Below, piece by piece: positions 18,358-25,994 of a DNA stretch of 64,000 nt. The position numbers and the translations under genes were made by a program. Source of the stretch: Bacteroidales bacterium (GTDB lineage: Bacteria; Bacteroidota; Bacteroidia; Bacteroidales; UBA932); contig JAGAIM010000001.1 of NCBI GenBank assembly GCA_017626555.1, positions 55,004-119,003 on the forward strand, in the 5' to 3' direction. The notes under the pieces are model-generated. The model was not told the DNA's origin and ran no database searches. It saw nothing but the letters and a program-made list of their open reading frames with translations. How positions within the stretch are numbered: position 1 is the first letter of the stretch; each line of letters starts with the position of its first letter.

Positions 18358-19412
18358 ATATGAAAAGAATTCTAGTACTTCTTATGCTGGCGGCTCCTCT
18401 GGCAGCAAACGCCCAACTTTCCAACGATGATGTTCATAAATATGACCATCTCAATCAGTCGCAATACCGTACCGAGATCAATATCCCGGGTTTCGACGGC
18501 TACCAGACCCTCAAATGCGATTTTCATATCCACACTGTCTTTTCGGACGGTTCAGTATGGCCTTCGGTGAGGGTGCAGGAGGCCTGGACAGAAGGTCTGG
18601 ATGCCATTGCCATAACCGATCACATCGAATACCGTCCTTTCAAAGATATAGTGCAGGCCGATCTTAACGAGTCTTACAATATTGCGCGTAGAGAAGGTGA
18701 CAGATGCGGTCTCATAGTAATAAAAGGCACAGAAATCACGCGTAGCAAGCCTTTGGGGCACCTTAATGCTCTTTTCATCACTGATGCAAATGTAATGGAT
18801 GTCGAGGATCCGCTTCAGGCGGTCGATATTGCAGATGCCCAGGGGGCATATATAATATGGAACCATCCCGGCTGGCCTGACAATAAATCCACTTTCTATC
18901 CTGTTCACGGTGAACTCATCAAGGCCGGAAAGATAGATGCATACGAAGCATATAATTATATGGAATCATATCCGCTTACCTTCGACTGGTATGCTGAGTA
19001 CGGGATTGCACCTATGGCCAACACCGACATACACGGTCTCATTGCTATGGACTATGACTGTGGCGACGGATGGATGCGCCCGATGACCCTCGTCTTTGCA
19101 ACCGGACGTACCGAGGCTGCCTTGAGGGAAGCCCTTGAAGCGAAGCGTACCCTTGCATTCTTCCAGGGCAATCTTGTCGGTGACAAGGAATATCTTTCAA
19201 AACTTGTCGGTGCATCTCTCAAGACCCGCACCGTAGGAGACAGACTTGAAGTGACCAATGTTTCGGACATAACATATAGTATGACCCAGGGAGATGCACT
19301 TTATGTTTTTCCTGCCGGCAAGACCGTCCTCATCAAGACTCCTCAGGGTGAATTCACTGTCCAGAACTGCCTCTGGGGCAACGGAAAACATCTTACATAT
19401 ATGTTCCAGTAA
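18354..19412 (+). CDS. Secreted PHP-domain phosphoesterase
   Basis: The 352-residue protein has a signal peptide (LVLLMLAAPLAANAQ) and a PHP metal-dependent phosphoesterase domain: DFHIHTVFSDG (about 60-70), AITDHIEY, KGTEIT, IWNHPGWP and NTDIHG supply the expected His, Asp and Glu metal ligands. Similar periplasmic PHP proteins are annotated in Bacteroidota as Sb-PDE-type phosphodiesterases. Its ATG overlaps the GH125 stop by 4 nt (ATGA), so the two are translationally coupled. Coupling to a mannosidase suggests removal of phosphate from a phosphorylated glycan, for example a mannose-phosphate diester, but this is inference. Confidence 0.82.
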   Translation: MNMKRILVLLMLAAPLAANAQLSNDDVHKYDHLNQSQYRTEINIPGFDGYQTLKCDFHIHTVFSDGSVWPSVRVQEAWTEGLDAIAITDHIEYRPFKDIVQADLNESYNIARREGDRCGLIVIKGTEITRSKPLGHLNALFITDANVMDVEDPLQAVDIADAQGAYIIWNHPGWPDNKSTFYPVHGELIKAGKIDAYEAYNYMESYPLTFDWYAEYGIAPMANTDIHGLIAMDYDCGDGWMRPMTLVFATGRTEAALREALEAKRTLAFFQGNLVGDKEYLSKLVGASLKTRTVGDRLEVTNVSDITYSMTQGDALYVFPAGKTVLIKTPQGEFTVQNCLWGNGKHLTYMFQ

Positions 19413-19427
19413 CCGTTTGAACTTCAG

Positions 19428-19481
19428 TGATTTACTAATTATGCCTGCTGCATTTGTGCAGCAGGCATAATTAGTAAATCA
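19428..19481. terminator. Bidirectional hairpin terminator, GCCTGCTG repeat copy 1
   Basis: Arms of 25 nt (19428-19452 and 19457-19481) are perfect reverse complements around a TTTG loop. The element lies between convergent genes (PHP protein on plus, ybaK on minus). The inner stem ATGCCTGCTGCA is shared with two other intergenic hairpins in this window (20081 and 43004). Confidence 0.85.
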
Positions 19482-19508
19482 TTGATATACAGCCGGATGC
19501 GTGGCATC

Positions 19509-20000
19509 TCAATTATCGGATGCGGCTACATCTGCAACGGTTCCTCCGACGAAACGAATCAGGTCGGCAGGAGAGATTTCCAATTGAAGACCGCGGACTC
19601 CGGCGCTGACATATATGGTCTCGAAATCCAGGGCTGTGGAATGAAAGAAAGTAGGGAAATGCTTCTTCATTCCGATGGGGGAGCACCCGCCTCTGATATA
19701 TCCAGTGACTCCGAGAAGTTCTTTCATAGCGATCATCTCCACTTTTTTGTTGCCGGAGGCTTTTGCCAGAGACTTCAGATTGACCTCGGCATCTCCAGGG
19801 ACGACGCAGACAATATGTCCGGTCTTGTCTCCGTGCAGAACAAGAGTTTTGAATACCCGGGCTATGTCTTGCCCGAGGCTGTCAGCAACGTGATGCGCCG
19901 CCAGATCATTTTCGTCAAATTCGTACGGAATGAGTTTATATGCAATGCCCGCCTTGTCCAGCAGCCGGGCCGCGTTCGTCTTTTCTATTTTCTTTGCCAT
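19509..20000 (-). CDS. ybaK: YbaK/EbsC family Cys-tRNA(Pro) deacylase
   Basis: The 163-residue trans-editing enzyme hydrolyses Cys mischarged on tRNA-Pro in the cytoplasm. Family features include KTNAARLLDKAGIAYKL at the start, VFKTLVLHGD, the conserved lysine region AEVNLKSLAKASG, and GYIRGGCSPIGMKKHFPTF. The start is the ATG at 20000 (MAKKIEKTNA), because upstream in-frame codons run through the promoter element at 20009-20016. It is a single-gene unit flanked on both sides by related hairpin repeats (19428-19481 and 20081-20113), which is unusual. Confidence 0.92.
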   Translation of the reverse strand: MAKKIEKTNAARLLDKAGIAYKLIPYEFDENDLAAHHVADSLGQDIARVFKTLVLHGDKTGHIVCVVPGDAEVNLKSLAKASGNKKVEMIAMKELLGVTGYIRGGCSPIGMKKHFPTFFHSTALDFETIYVSAGVRGLQLEISPADLIRFVGGTVADVAASDN

Positions 20001-20008
20001 AACGGGGG

Positions 20009-20016
20009 CAAAGATA
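20009..20016 (-). promoter_or_regulatory. -7 promoter element (TATCTTTG) for ybaK
   Basis: The reverse strand reads TATCTTTG, then 8 nt (CCCCCGTT) to the ATG at 20000. The transcript should be leaderless or have only a few leader bases. Confidence 0.6.
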
Positions 20017-20080
20017 GATAGAAATTCCCTAACATAAAACCTGCTGACGCGTAAGTTGTTGACTGATAGCATCTTATTGG

Positions 20081-20113
20081 AAATGCCTGCTGCATAGATG
20101 TAGCAGGCATTTT
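20081..20113. repeat. GCCTGCTG hairpin repeat copy 2
   Basis: AAATGCCTGCTGCAT (20081-20095) pairs with ATGTAGCAGGCATTT (20098-20112) with one G-U. It sits between divergent genes, so it is not a terminator for either. Flanking tails resemble those of copies 1 and 3. Confidence 0.75.
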
Positions 20114-20282
20114 AAGTAATGCATTGATTGATAGTGCTTTGCGTGCCACTGTTTGTCTGATTTCCAGGATATGGATCACATCTGAGTCCATATAGGGAAA
20201 ATAATCAGATAATATAATAAAAAGCGATTGTATATATAGAAACAAACGTATGTAGGAGTTTTACTGGTGCGGTTACAGATAA

Positions 20283-20290
20283 TACCTTTG
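20283..20290 (+). promoter_or_regulatory. -7 promoter element (TACCTTTG) for the 51-residue membrane protein
   Basis: TACCTTTG matches TAnnTTTG and sits in a 14-nt block AATACCTTTGCGCC that recurs exactly at the DASS transporter promoter (21520-21533). Confidence 0.55.
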
Positions 20291-20316
20291 CGCCCGGTTT
20301 TAAAAAAAGGATATTT

Positions 20317-20472
20317 ATGACAAACTGGTTATTAATCGGCGGTATGATGCTTCTTGTTTTTATCGCCAAATGCATCAAGGAACTTATTGATGTGCGTGCA
20401 ATGGGAAGAATGGTACCCCAGGAAAGAAAGACTGTAATTGAAAAGAGAAATTTCTATGATAATCACGCTTGA
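20317..20472 (+). CDS. 51-residue single-pass membrane protein
   Basis: A short frame reads MTNWLLIGGMMLLVFIAKCI, then a charged tail KELIDVRAMGRMVPQE and KRNFYDNHA. The first 20 residues form one transmembrane helix; the rest should be cytoplasmic. Support for translation comes from a TAnnTTTG promoter at 20283, an AAAGG stretch 6 nt before the ATG, and the same promoter block being used by the nearby DASS transporter. The stop is 20 nt from the convergent lysR stop. No family is recognised. A role as a small regulator or accessory subunit of the transporter is a guess from the shared promoter. Confidence 0.65.
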   Translation: MTNWLLIGGMMLLVFIAKCIKELIDVRAMGRMVPQERKTVIEKRNFYDNHA

Positions 20473-20492
20473 TCCTCTGCGGATCAGGGATT

Positions 20493-21392
20493 TTAGAGCC
20501 ACAGACGGCTTCTTCTCAGTGCTTTAGTATCGCTCAGCAGACGGATGAATTCCTCGGTTGAGCGTTTTCTGTATCTGTTGGCACAGAAATGGAGACAGCC
20601 TTCCATATTACACTCTGCGTCATCTATTTCTATGGTTACCAGCCCGTTATGTTCCAGGATGACAGTTTCGGAGAGCACTGTCACATAGTTGCTTCTGCCC
20701 AGCAGGTTCAGGATAGTGTTCACCTCATTTGCTTCCATTGCAACTTTGAGGTTGAGATTTCTTTCAGCGATGATGCTGTCGAATGTACTCCTTGCCTGAA
20801 GTCCTATGCTTGGAAGCACCAGATCATATTCTTCAAGGTCTGCGAGTCTCACGAATTCCTTGCGTGTAAGAGGATGATCCTCACGTACTATGATACAGAG
20901 TTTGTTATCGAAAAGGATGTGAGATTCTACATTGTCATACTTCTCTGAAGAACGGAAGGATAAGGCAAAATCAAGTTCGCCGTCAGACACGAGTTCCATC
21001 AGTTCCATTACGTTCTTGTAGCAGATATTGATAGTGACATCGGGGAACTCTTTCTTGAATGCCAGCACGCTTTCAGTCAGTATGGATCCGAAACTATATG
21101 TCACTCCTATGTTCAGCACACCTCTGCAACCTTGCGCCAGATCCATAATCTTGGCTTTGTTGTCGTCAGCCTCGGCTAGTGTCTTCTTTGCTCCTTCGAG
21201 GAAGGTCTCGCCTGCTTCTGTGAGTGAGACTTTATGATTGTTTCTGAAGAAAAGAGCCATATCCAATTCATCCTCAAGTTGCTTAATCTGCTGAGACAAA
21301 GTACTTTGAGTTATGAACAACGCTTTCGCAGCCTTGGAAAAACTGAGCAGTTCGGCTGTTTTGACGAAATATTTCAACTGACGCAATTCCAT
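20493..21392 (-). CDS. LysR family transcriptional regulator
   Basis: The 299-residue regulator has the N-terminal winged helix-turn-helix of the family (LRQLKYFVKTAELLSFSKAA, TQSTLSQQIKQLEDELD, residues 3-45) and an effector-binding domain with two lobes (from GVLNIGVTYSFG near 90). It is divergent from the DASS transporter gene at 21556, the usual arrangement when a LysR protein controls its neighbour. A -7 element, TATTTTTG on the minus strand (21413-21420), lies upstream. The effector is unknown; a dicarboxylate or sulfate-like anion is plausible from the transporter. Confidence 0.93.
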   Translation of the reverse strand: MELRQLKYFVKTAELLSFSKAAKALFITQSTLSQQIKQLEDELDMALFFRNNHKVSLTEAGETFLEGAKKTLAEADDNKAKIMDLAQGCRGVLNIGVTYSFGSILTESVLAFKKEFPDVTINICYKNVMELMELVSDGELDFALSFRSSEKYDNVESHILFDNKLCIIVREDHPLTRKEFVRLADLEEYDLVLPSIGLQARSTFDSIIAERNLNLKVAMEANEVNTILNLLGRSNYVTVLSETVILEHNGLVTIEIDDAECNMEGCLHFCANRYRKRSTEEFIRLLSDTKALRRSRLWL

Positions 21393-21412
21393 ACCACTAT
21401 CAATTTCGGATG

Positions 21413-21420
21413 CAAAAATA
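21413..21420 (-). promoter_or_regulatory. -7 promoter element (TATTTTTG) for lysR
   Basis: The reverse strand reads TATTTTTG, an exact TAnnTTTG match 20 nt before the lysR ATG at 21392. Confidence 0.5.
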
Positions 21421-21519
21421 GGATTATTTAATACAAAAAAGCCCTTTCTGATATTGATTTATCCTATCGCGACAATCGGAAATAACAATCATAACGGTTT
21501 CGCTTCCTTTTCAAGCGGC

Positions 21520-21533
21520 AATACCTTTGCGCC
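21520..21533 (+). promoter_or_regulatory. Promoter block AATACCTTTGCGCC for the DASS transporter
   Basis: The -7 element TACCTTTG is at 21522-21529. The 14-nt block is identical to that at 20281-20294 in front of the 51-residue membrane protein, suggesting co-regulation by the LysR protein encoded between them. Confidence 0.55.
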
Positions 21534-21555
21534 GATTTTTAAATCTGATTAGGAT

Positions 21556-23058
21556 ATGTTCAAGATTTTCAACGGTATCCATCTTGTGGAAGCCTATCAC
21601 GAGTGGAAAAAGCAAAGGCGTGACGATAAGATAATGTCGCGTATGATCAAACTGGCGATAGCGGTCGCTGTTCTTATATTATTATGGTGTCTGCCATCTT
21701 CAGTCTATGGAATCGACGGACTGGGAGTCATCCAACAGAGAGTCATTGCTATCTTCGGTTTTGCCATCCTTATGTGGGTGTTCGAGGCAATCCCGGCCTG
21801 GACCACTTCAATGGCAGTTGTCGGACTGCTTCTGTTCGCTACCTCAAACAGCAGTTTCTGGTTTTTTGAGAGCGGACTGAGTGAGGCTGATCTTGCTACG
21901 CAGGTTTCGTACAAGGATATCCTTCATTGCTTCGCTGACCCTATAATTATGCTCTTCATCGGAGGATTCATCCTCGCGATTGCAGCGACAAAAAGCGGTC
22001 TGGACGTGACTCTGGCGAGGATTCTCCTCAAACCTTTCGGAAAGCAGTCCCGTTTTGTGCTTCTGGGATTCATTCTGGTGACAGCCGTATTCTCAATGTT
22101 CCTCAGCAACACTGCAACGGCGGCAATGATGCTTACATTCCTCACTCCGGTTCTCAGGTCTCTTCCAGCAGACGGTAAGGGAAAGATTGCTCTGGCACTC
22201 TCTATTCCGATTGCTGCGAATGTCGGAGGTATGGCTACCCCTATCGGAACACCTCCGAATGCCATCGCCCTGAAGTATCTCAACGAGGTGCTCGGTATGG
22301 AGATCGGATTCGGTCAGTGGACCTCATTTATGCTTCCATACGTCATCGTGATTATGGTGATTGCGTGGCTTCTTCTCCTGAAGATGTTCCCGTTCAAGCA
22401 GAAGACAATCGAACTCAAGATCGAAGGCGAGACGAAGAAGGATTGGAAATCCATCGTCGTATATGTGACTTTTGCCCTGACCATCCTTATGTGGATGCTT
22501 GACAAGGTGACAGGAGTGAACTCCAATGTGGTGGCAATGTTCCCTGTGGTCATCTTCTGTGTGACAGGAATCATCACCAAGAAGGATCTTGAGGAAATCA
22601 GTTGGAGCGTTCTCTGGATGGTTGCCGGTGGTTTTGCCCTCGGTGTGGCTCTTCAGAATACAGGTCTCGCACAGCAACTCATCGCAGCAATCCCATTCGG
22701 ATCCTGGTCGCCTGCAGTTGTAATCATAGGCTCAGGTCTGATCTGCTACGTGATGGCAAACTTCATTTCGCACACGGCTACAGCCAACCTCCTTGTGCCA
22801 ATCCTTGCACTTGCTGGAGGAGCGATGAAGGATCTGCTTGCTCCAATGGGTGGTGTATCGACCCTTCTTATCGGAGTTGCTATCGCATCATCACTTGCAA
22901 TGGTACTCCCAATCAGTACACCTCCTAATGCCATCGCTCACGCTACAGGTATGATCGAGCAGAAGGATATGGTGAAGACCGGTGTCATAATGGGAGTGAT
23001 AGGACTCGTCCTGGGATATTCTATGCTGATGTTCCTTGGAATGAACGGACTCATTTAA
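21556..23058 (+). CDS. DASS (SLC13) family sodium/anion symporter
   Basis: The 500-residue inner-membrane transporter is of the divalent anion:sodium symporter family (dicarboxylate, sulfate or related anions). The duplicated signature is clear: SNTATAAMMLTFLTPVL with VGGMATPIGTPPNAIAL in the first half, and SHTATANLLVPIL with PISTPPNAIAHATGM in the second. Many hydrophobic helices fill the rest. A hydrophilic N-terminal tail of about 30 residues precedes the first helix. It is divergent from the LysR gene, ends in a good hairpin terminator (23118) and appears monocistronic. The exact substrate cannot be told from sequence. Confidence 0.93.
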   Translation: MFKIFNGIHLVEAYHEWKKQRRDDKIMSRMIKLAIAVAVLILLWCLPSSVYGIDGLGVIQQRVIAIFGFAILMWVFEAIPAWTTSMAVVGLLLFATSNSSFWFFESGLSEADLATQVSYKDILHCFADPIIMLFIGGFILAIAATKSGLDVTLARILLKPFGKQSRFVLLGFILVTAVFSMFLSNTATAAMMLTFLTPVLRSLPADGKGKIALALSIPIAANVGGMATPIGTPPNAIALKYLNEVLGMEIGFGQWTSFMLPYVIVIMVIAWLLLLKMFPFKQKTIELKIEGETKKDWKSIVVYVTFALTILMWMLDKVTGVNSNVVAMFPVVIFCVTGIITKKDLEEISWSVLWMVAGGFALGVALQNTGLAQQLIAAIPFGSWSPAVVIIGSGLICYVMANFISHTATANLLVPILALAGGAMKDLLAPMGGVSTLLIGVAIASSLAMVLPISTPPNAIAHATGMIEQKDMVKTGVIMGVIGLVLGYSMLMFLGMNGLI

Positions 23059-23117
23059 TCTGAACCGAATATATAGCAAAACAATGTTGTGAAACATTGT
23101 AAGTACCCAAATTGTTT

Positions 23118-23150
23118 GAGGCTGACCCGATCGGGCCAGCCTCATTTTTA
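23118..23150 (+). terminator. Rho-independent terminator after the DASS gene
   Basis: GAGGCTG-A-CCCGATCGGG-C-CAGCCTC (23118-23143) forms a strong stem, followed by ATTTTTATT. It lies between the convergent transporter and DUF4143 ATPase genes. Confidence 0.85.
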
Positions 23151-23188
23151 TTCCCTGTCTCCACCATCTCCTCAGGGAATTGCCAGTC

Positions 23189-24553
23189 CTAAAGATTGTA
23201 AAGGTCAAATCTGAATATCTGTTCAGCAGGAGCCGGAGATTTCTGAATGAACATCAGCATATATATAGGCATATATATGCGCTTGTCGTCTATGTGGAGA
23301 TTGTCGTTAGTCAGAATGTATGCGAAGTCTATATTATAGTCACGGTTGCCCAGGACATTGGTCAGTGCACTGTGCCTTTCATAATCCTTTCCGGACTTGA
23401 CCTCGATAGGAATGACTTTCCCGTTCTGAGCGATGACAAAATCCAGTTCACCCTGTTTCTTGCTGTTGAAGTAATGCAACTCGTGGTCATCTCCTCCGAA
23501 ACCGTGGCAATGCAACTCCTGGGCGACGAGGTTTTCATATATGGCACCGTAATTCTGCTTTATCTCTCCCTGAAGCAGTTGCAACTGGATTCCGGAAGCA
23601 TACTGACAAGTCAGGAGTCCTACGTCATTCTGGAACAGTTTGAACAGATTCCTCAGTTCATTCAGTTTGAATGAAAAGGTCGGTTCCTGAATGTTCAGCG
23701 CCGGAATCGCAGCACCTGCGTTCTTAAGCCATATAAAACTGTTTTCATATCGTGAGAAACGAGCGTGTTCATTGAGGTTCTTCAGAATGAAGCGCTTGTT
23801 CTTGGCATCGAGTTCAGATGGTATCAGATTGAATATTTCATTTATCTCAAGTTTTCTGTCTTTATCATACTGACTTATGTCCCACTTATACATATCCAGT
23901 ATTTCCTTCTGTTTCTCTTCCACGACATTCAGGTCATTCGTGTCAACGTATGCCTGAACCGCTGCCGGCATACCTCCCACAACGAGATACAGATGGATCA
24001 TTCTTATCAAGGCCGCGTGGATTATTTCGTCCACAGGAATTCTCTTCTCAAACGACTCTGCTACCCTTGCGATGACCTCATCGGAAAGCCCCAGGCATCG
24101 TGAGAACTCCTCAATATCCAGCGGGAAGACCTCTTTGACAGCCATATATCCGACAGGGACACTTTCAATTCCCTTCATCTCAACACCGAGCAGGCTGCCG
24201 CTCAATGCATATCTGCAACTTCCTTCATCTACGAGAAACTTTATCCAGGTGATGACCTCAGGACATTTCTGAACCTCGTCGAAGAATATCATTGTGTCTG
24301 GCAATGATGTCTTCTTCTTGGTATGAGCAGAAATGCGCAACAATACATCCTTGGCATTCTGTGAACCTTTGAAGATGCCCCGTGCCGAGTCATCTTCATA
24401 GAAGTTTATCTCGATCAGATTCATCTTCTTTTTTCTTGCATATTCCCTTATGGCAGAAGTCTTACCGACCTGTCTTGCACCTTTGAGAAGCAATGCCGAC
24501 TTATTGTTTGCGTAATGCCTTTCAATATATTTGTCAAGTTTTCTCGCTAGCAT
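23189..24553 (-). CDS. AAA_14/DUF4143 ATPase
   Basis: The 454-residue protein has an N-terminal AAA+ domain with Walker A KGARQVGKT (Lys31) and Walker B MIFFDEVQKCPE (about 88), and a C-terminal DUF4143 domain that ends in a PD-(D/E)xK nuclease-like motif (QGELDFVIAQNG, IPIEVKSGKD). Such genes occur in many copies in Bacteroidales; their function is not established, with suggestions around mobile elements, defence or stress. It is a lone gene. Four repeats of a 32-33 bp unit directly upstream (24560-24667) look like operator sites. Confidence 0.92.
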   Translation of the reverse strand: MLARKLDKYIERHYANNKSALLLKGARQVGKTSAIREYARKKKMNLIEINFYEDDSARGIFKGSQNAKDVLLRISAHTKKKTSLPDTMIFFDEVQKCPEVITWIKFLVDEGSCRYALSGSLLGVEMKGIESVPVGYMAVKEVFPLDIEEFSRCLGLSDEVIARVAESFEKRIPVDEIIHAALIRMIHLYLVVGGMPAAVQAYVDTNDLNVVEEKQKEILDMYKWDISQYDKDRKLEINEIFNLIPSELDAKNKRFILKNLNEHARFSRYENSFIWLKNAGAAIPALNIQEPTFSFKLNELRNLFKLFQNDVGLLTCQYASGIQLQLLQGEIKQNYGAIYENLVAQELHCHGFGGDDHELHYFNSKKQGELDFVIAQNGKVIPIEVKSGKDYERHSALTNVLGNRDYNIDFAYILTNDNLHIDDKRIYMPIYMLMFIQKSPAPAEQIFRFDLYNL

Positions 24554-24559
24554 AGTATT

Positions 24560-24667
24560 ACATTTTCACATCAGTCAGCATAAAGGATTTTACATTTTTC
24601 CAGTGCGATATCCCAATAAAACTGACATTTTTCCAATGCAAATTTAGAAAGAATTTACATTTTTCCA
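24560..24667 (-). repeat. Four phased repeats (ACATTTTTCCA) upstream of the DUF4143 ATPase
   Basis: ACATTTTTCCA occurs at 24592-24602, 24625-24635 and 24657-24667, and a weaker form ACATTTTCACA starts at 24560. Steps are 32, 33 and 32 bp, about three helical turns. The array starts 7 bp upstream of the ATPase start and ends 10 bp short of the rmuC stop. On the gene's strand the unit reads TGGAAAAATGT. Confidence 0.8.
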
Positions 24668-24676
24668 AGAAAAGTA

Positions 24677-25906
24677 TCATTCCCCGATCTCCACCATTTC
24701 CTCGGGGACATTGAATTCCTTGCCTTTGCTGCGGCGGACGCCGATGCTTATGACCTGGCGTGCCGAGGTGGTGATGCTCTGGCCGTTGTCCTGGAGTTTG
24801 GTGATGCCTTTGTTGTATTCCACACTGACAGCCTTGAGTTTGCGTCCGAGTTCGGCATACGAATCATAGAAGGAAGCCACGCGGTCGATCATATTCTGGG
24901 CTGCGGCAGTGATCTTCTGAGTGTTTGTGTCGTGCTGGAACTTGTTCCAGGTCAACTGCATAATCTTCAGGAAAGGCATAATCGTCTGTTCGGTAGCGAT
25001 GAGCACTCCCTTCTTATATGCCTCCTGCCAAAGCATCGGGTCGGCCTCCAGAGCCACCCGGAAAGCCATATCGCGCGGCATAAACATAAGCACATAGTCG
25101 GCGAATGAACGGGCGATCTTCTTTGCATATTCCTTTCTTGCCAGTTCGTCAATATGCTTGCGGACGCTTCTTATATGCCTGTCAAGGGCAGAGGCCTTTT
25201 CCTCTTCGGACGAGGCGTTCATATAATCGACAAATGCTGTGAGCGAAACCTTGGAATCCACTATAAGGTCCTTCTGCTCAAGTCCTTCCTTGAAGTGGAA
25301 CACGAAGTCAGGGCGGCTCAGATCATCATTTGCCGCTTCCCTTGAATAATGCTTTCCGGACTCCAAGCCTTCTCCGGCGAGGATCGCCTCAAGAAAATTC
25401 TCCCCGAAGCATCCCTGCACCTTAGGCCTGCCGGTCAGAGCCTCCGAAAGAGTATCTGCCTTCCTGCCCACGTCACTGGTCTTTTCCTGCATATCCTTTA
25501 CAGCCTGCTTCAGTTGTTCCGAGAGTTTTGCAGTGGTCTCTATATGTGAAGATGCATTATCCTTCATCGCCTTTTCCATAGCCGTGATGCTCTCCTTCAG
25601 AGGTTTCAGGATACCGTCCATCGAACTCTGGTTCTCGTCTGAAAGTTCCTTCTCCCTTTTGCGCAGGAGTTTCTCTGTCTCTGCCGTCATACTGGCCACG
25701 ACCGTTTCCTTCATCTGAGCAAGGGCTTTTTCATAATTGTTCTGTGCCTGAAGTGTCATTTTTCCCATATCGGTGATGCGCCTTAGATGCAGTTCTTCCT
25801 GCGCCTGCATACGTGTCTTGAAATGTCCTCTTGTGATGAACCAGGTGCATAATGCCGTGATCAAGGCCACCACGGCCGCCGTTATGATGATTGTCTCCAT
25901 ATCCAT
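24677..25906 (-). CDS. rmuC: DNA recombination protein RmuC
   Basis: The 409-residue protein has an N-terminal membrane anchor (ETIIITAAVVALITALCTWF), a long coiled coil (about 35-165), and the RmuC core: RPKVQGCFGENFLEAIL, RPDFVFHFKEG, LIVDSKVSLTAFVDYM and YVLMFMPRDMAFRVA, a nuclease-like fold. RmuC restrains inversion of short inverted repeats in E. coli and has been linked to limiting foreign DNA. An ATG two codons on (25900) is an equally good start. It is separated from the DUF4143 ATPase only by the repeat array. Cytoplasmic face of the inner membrane. Confidence 0.94.
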   Translation of the reverse strand: MDMETIIITAAVVALITALCTWFITRGHFKTRMQAQEELHLRRITDMGKMTLQAQNNYEKALAQMKETVVASMTAETEKLLRKREKELSDENQSSMDGILKPLKESITAMEKAMKDNASSHIETTAKLSEQLKQAVKDMQEKTSDVGRKADTLSEALTGRPKVQGCFGENFLEAILAGEGLESGKHYSREAANDDLSRPDFVFHFKEGLEQKDLIVDSKVSLTAFVDYMNASSEEEKASALDRHIRSVRKHIDELARKEYAKKIARSFADYVLMFMPRDMAFRVALEADPMLWQEAYKKGVLIATEQTIMPFLKIMQLTWNKFQHDTNTQKITAAAQNMIDRVASFYDSYAELGRKLKAVSVEYNKGITKLQDNGQSITTSARQVISIGVRRSKGKEFNVPEEMVEIGE

Positions 25907-25994
25907 AAACCTTCGTATAAACTCTTACGAAATTATAAAATGTTACGGAATACAGCAAAATTTCTTACCTTTACATCTTGAACTTACATATACT

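Larger units (their letters stand above)
20017..20316. other. Intergenic region between ybaK and the 51-residue protein
   Basis: This gap of about 300 bp holds a REP-like hairpin (20081-20113) with two GTAAGT...TGATAG tails (20051-20070, 20112-20135), a long interrupted hairpin (20156-20209: TCTGATT with AATCAGA, ATATGGA with TCCATAT) and the TACCTTTG promoter at 20283. I see no coding sequence in it. Confidence 0.6.

Noticed and set aside
24560-24667. CRISPR array
   Set aside because: The repeated unit is only 11 nt, the copies degenerate and the period too short for repeat-spacer units; no cas genes are nearby.
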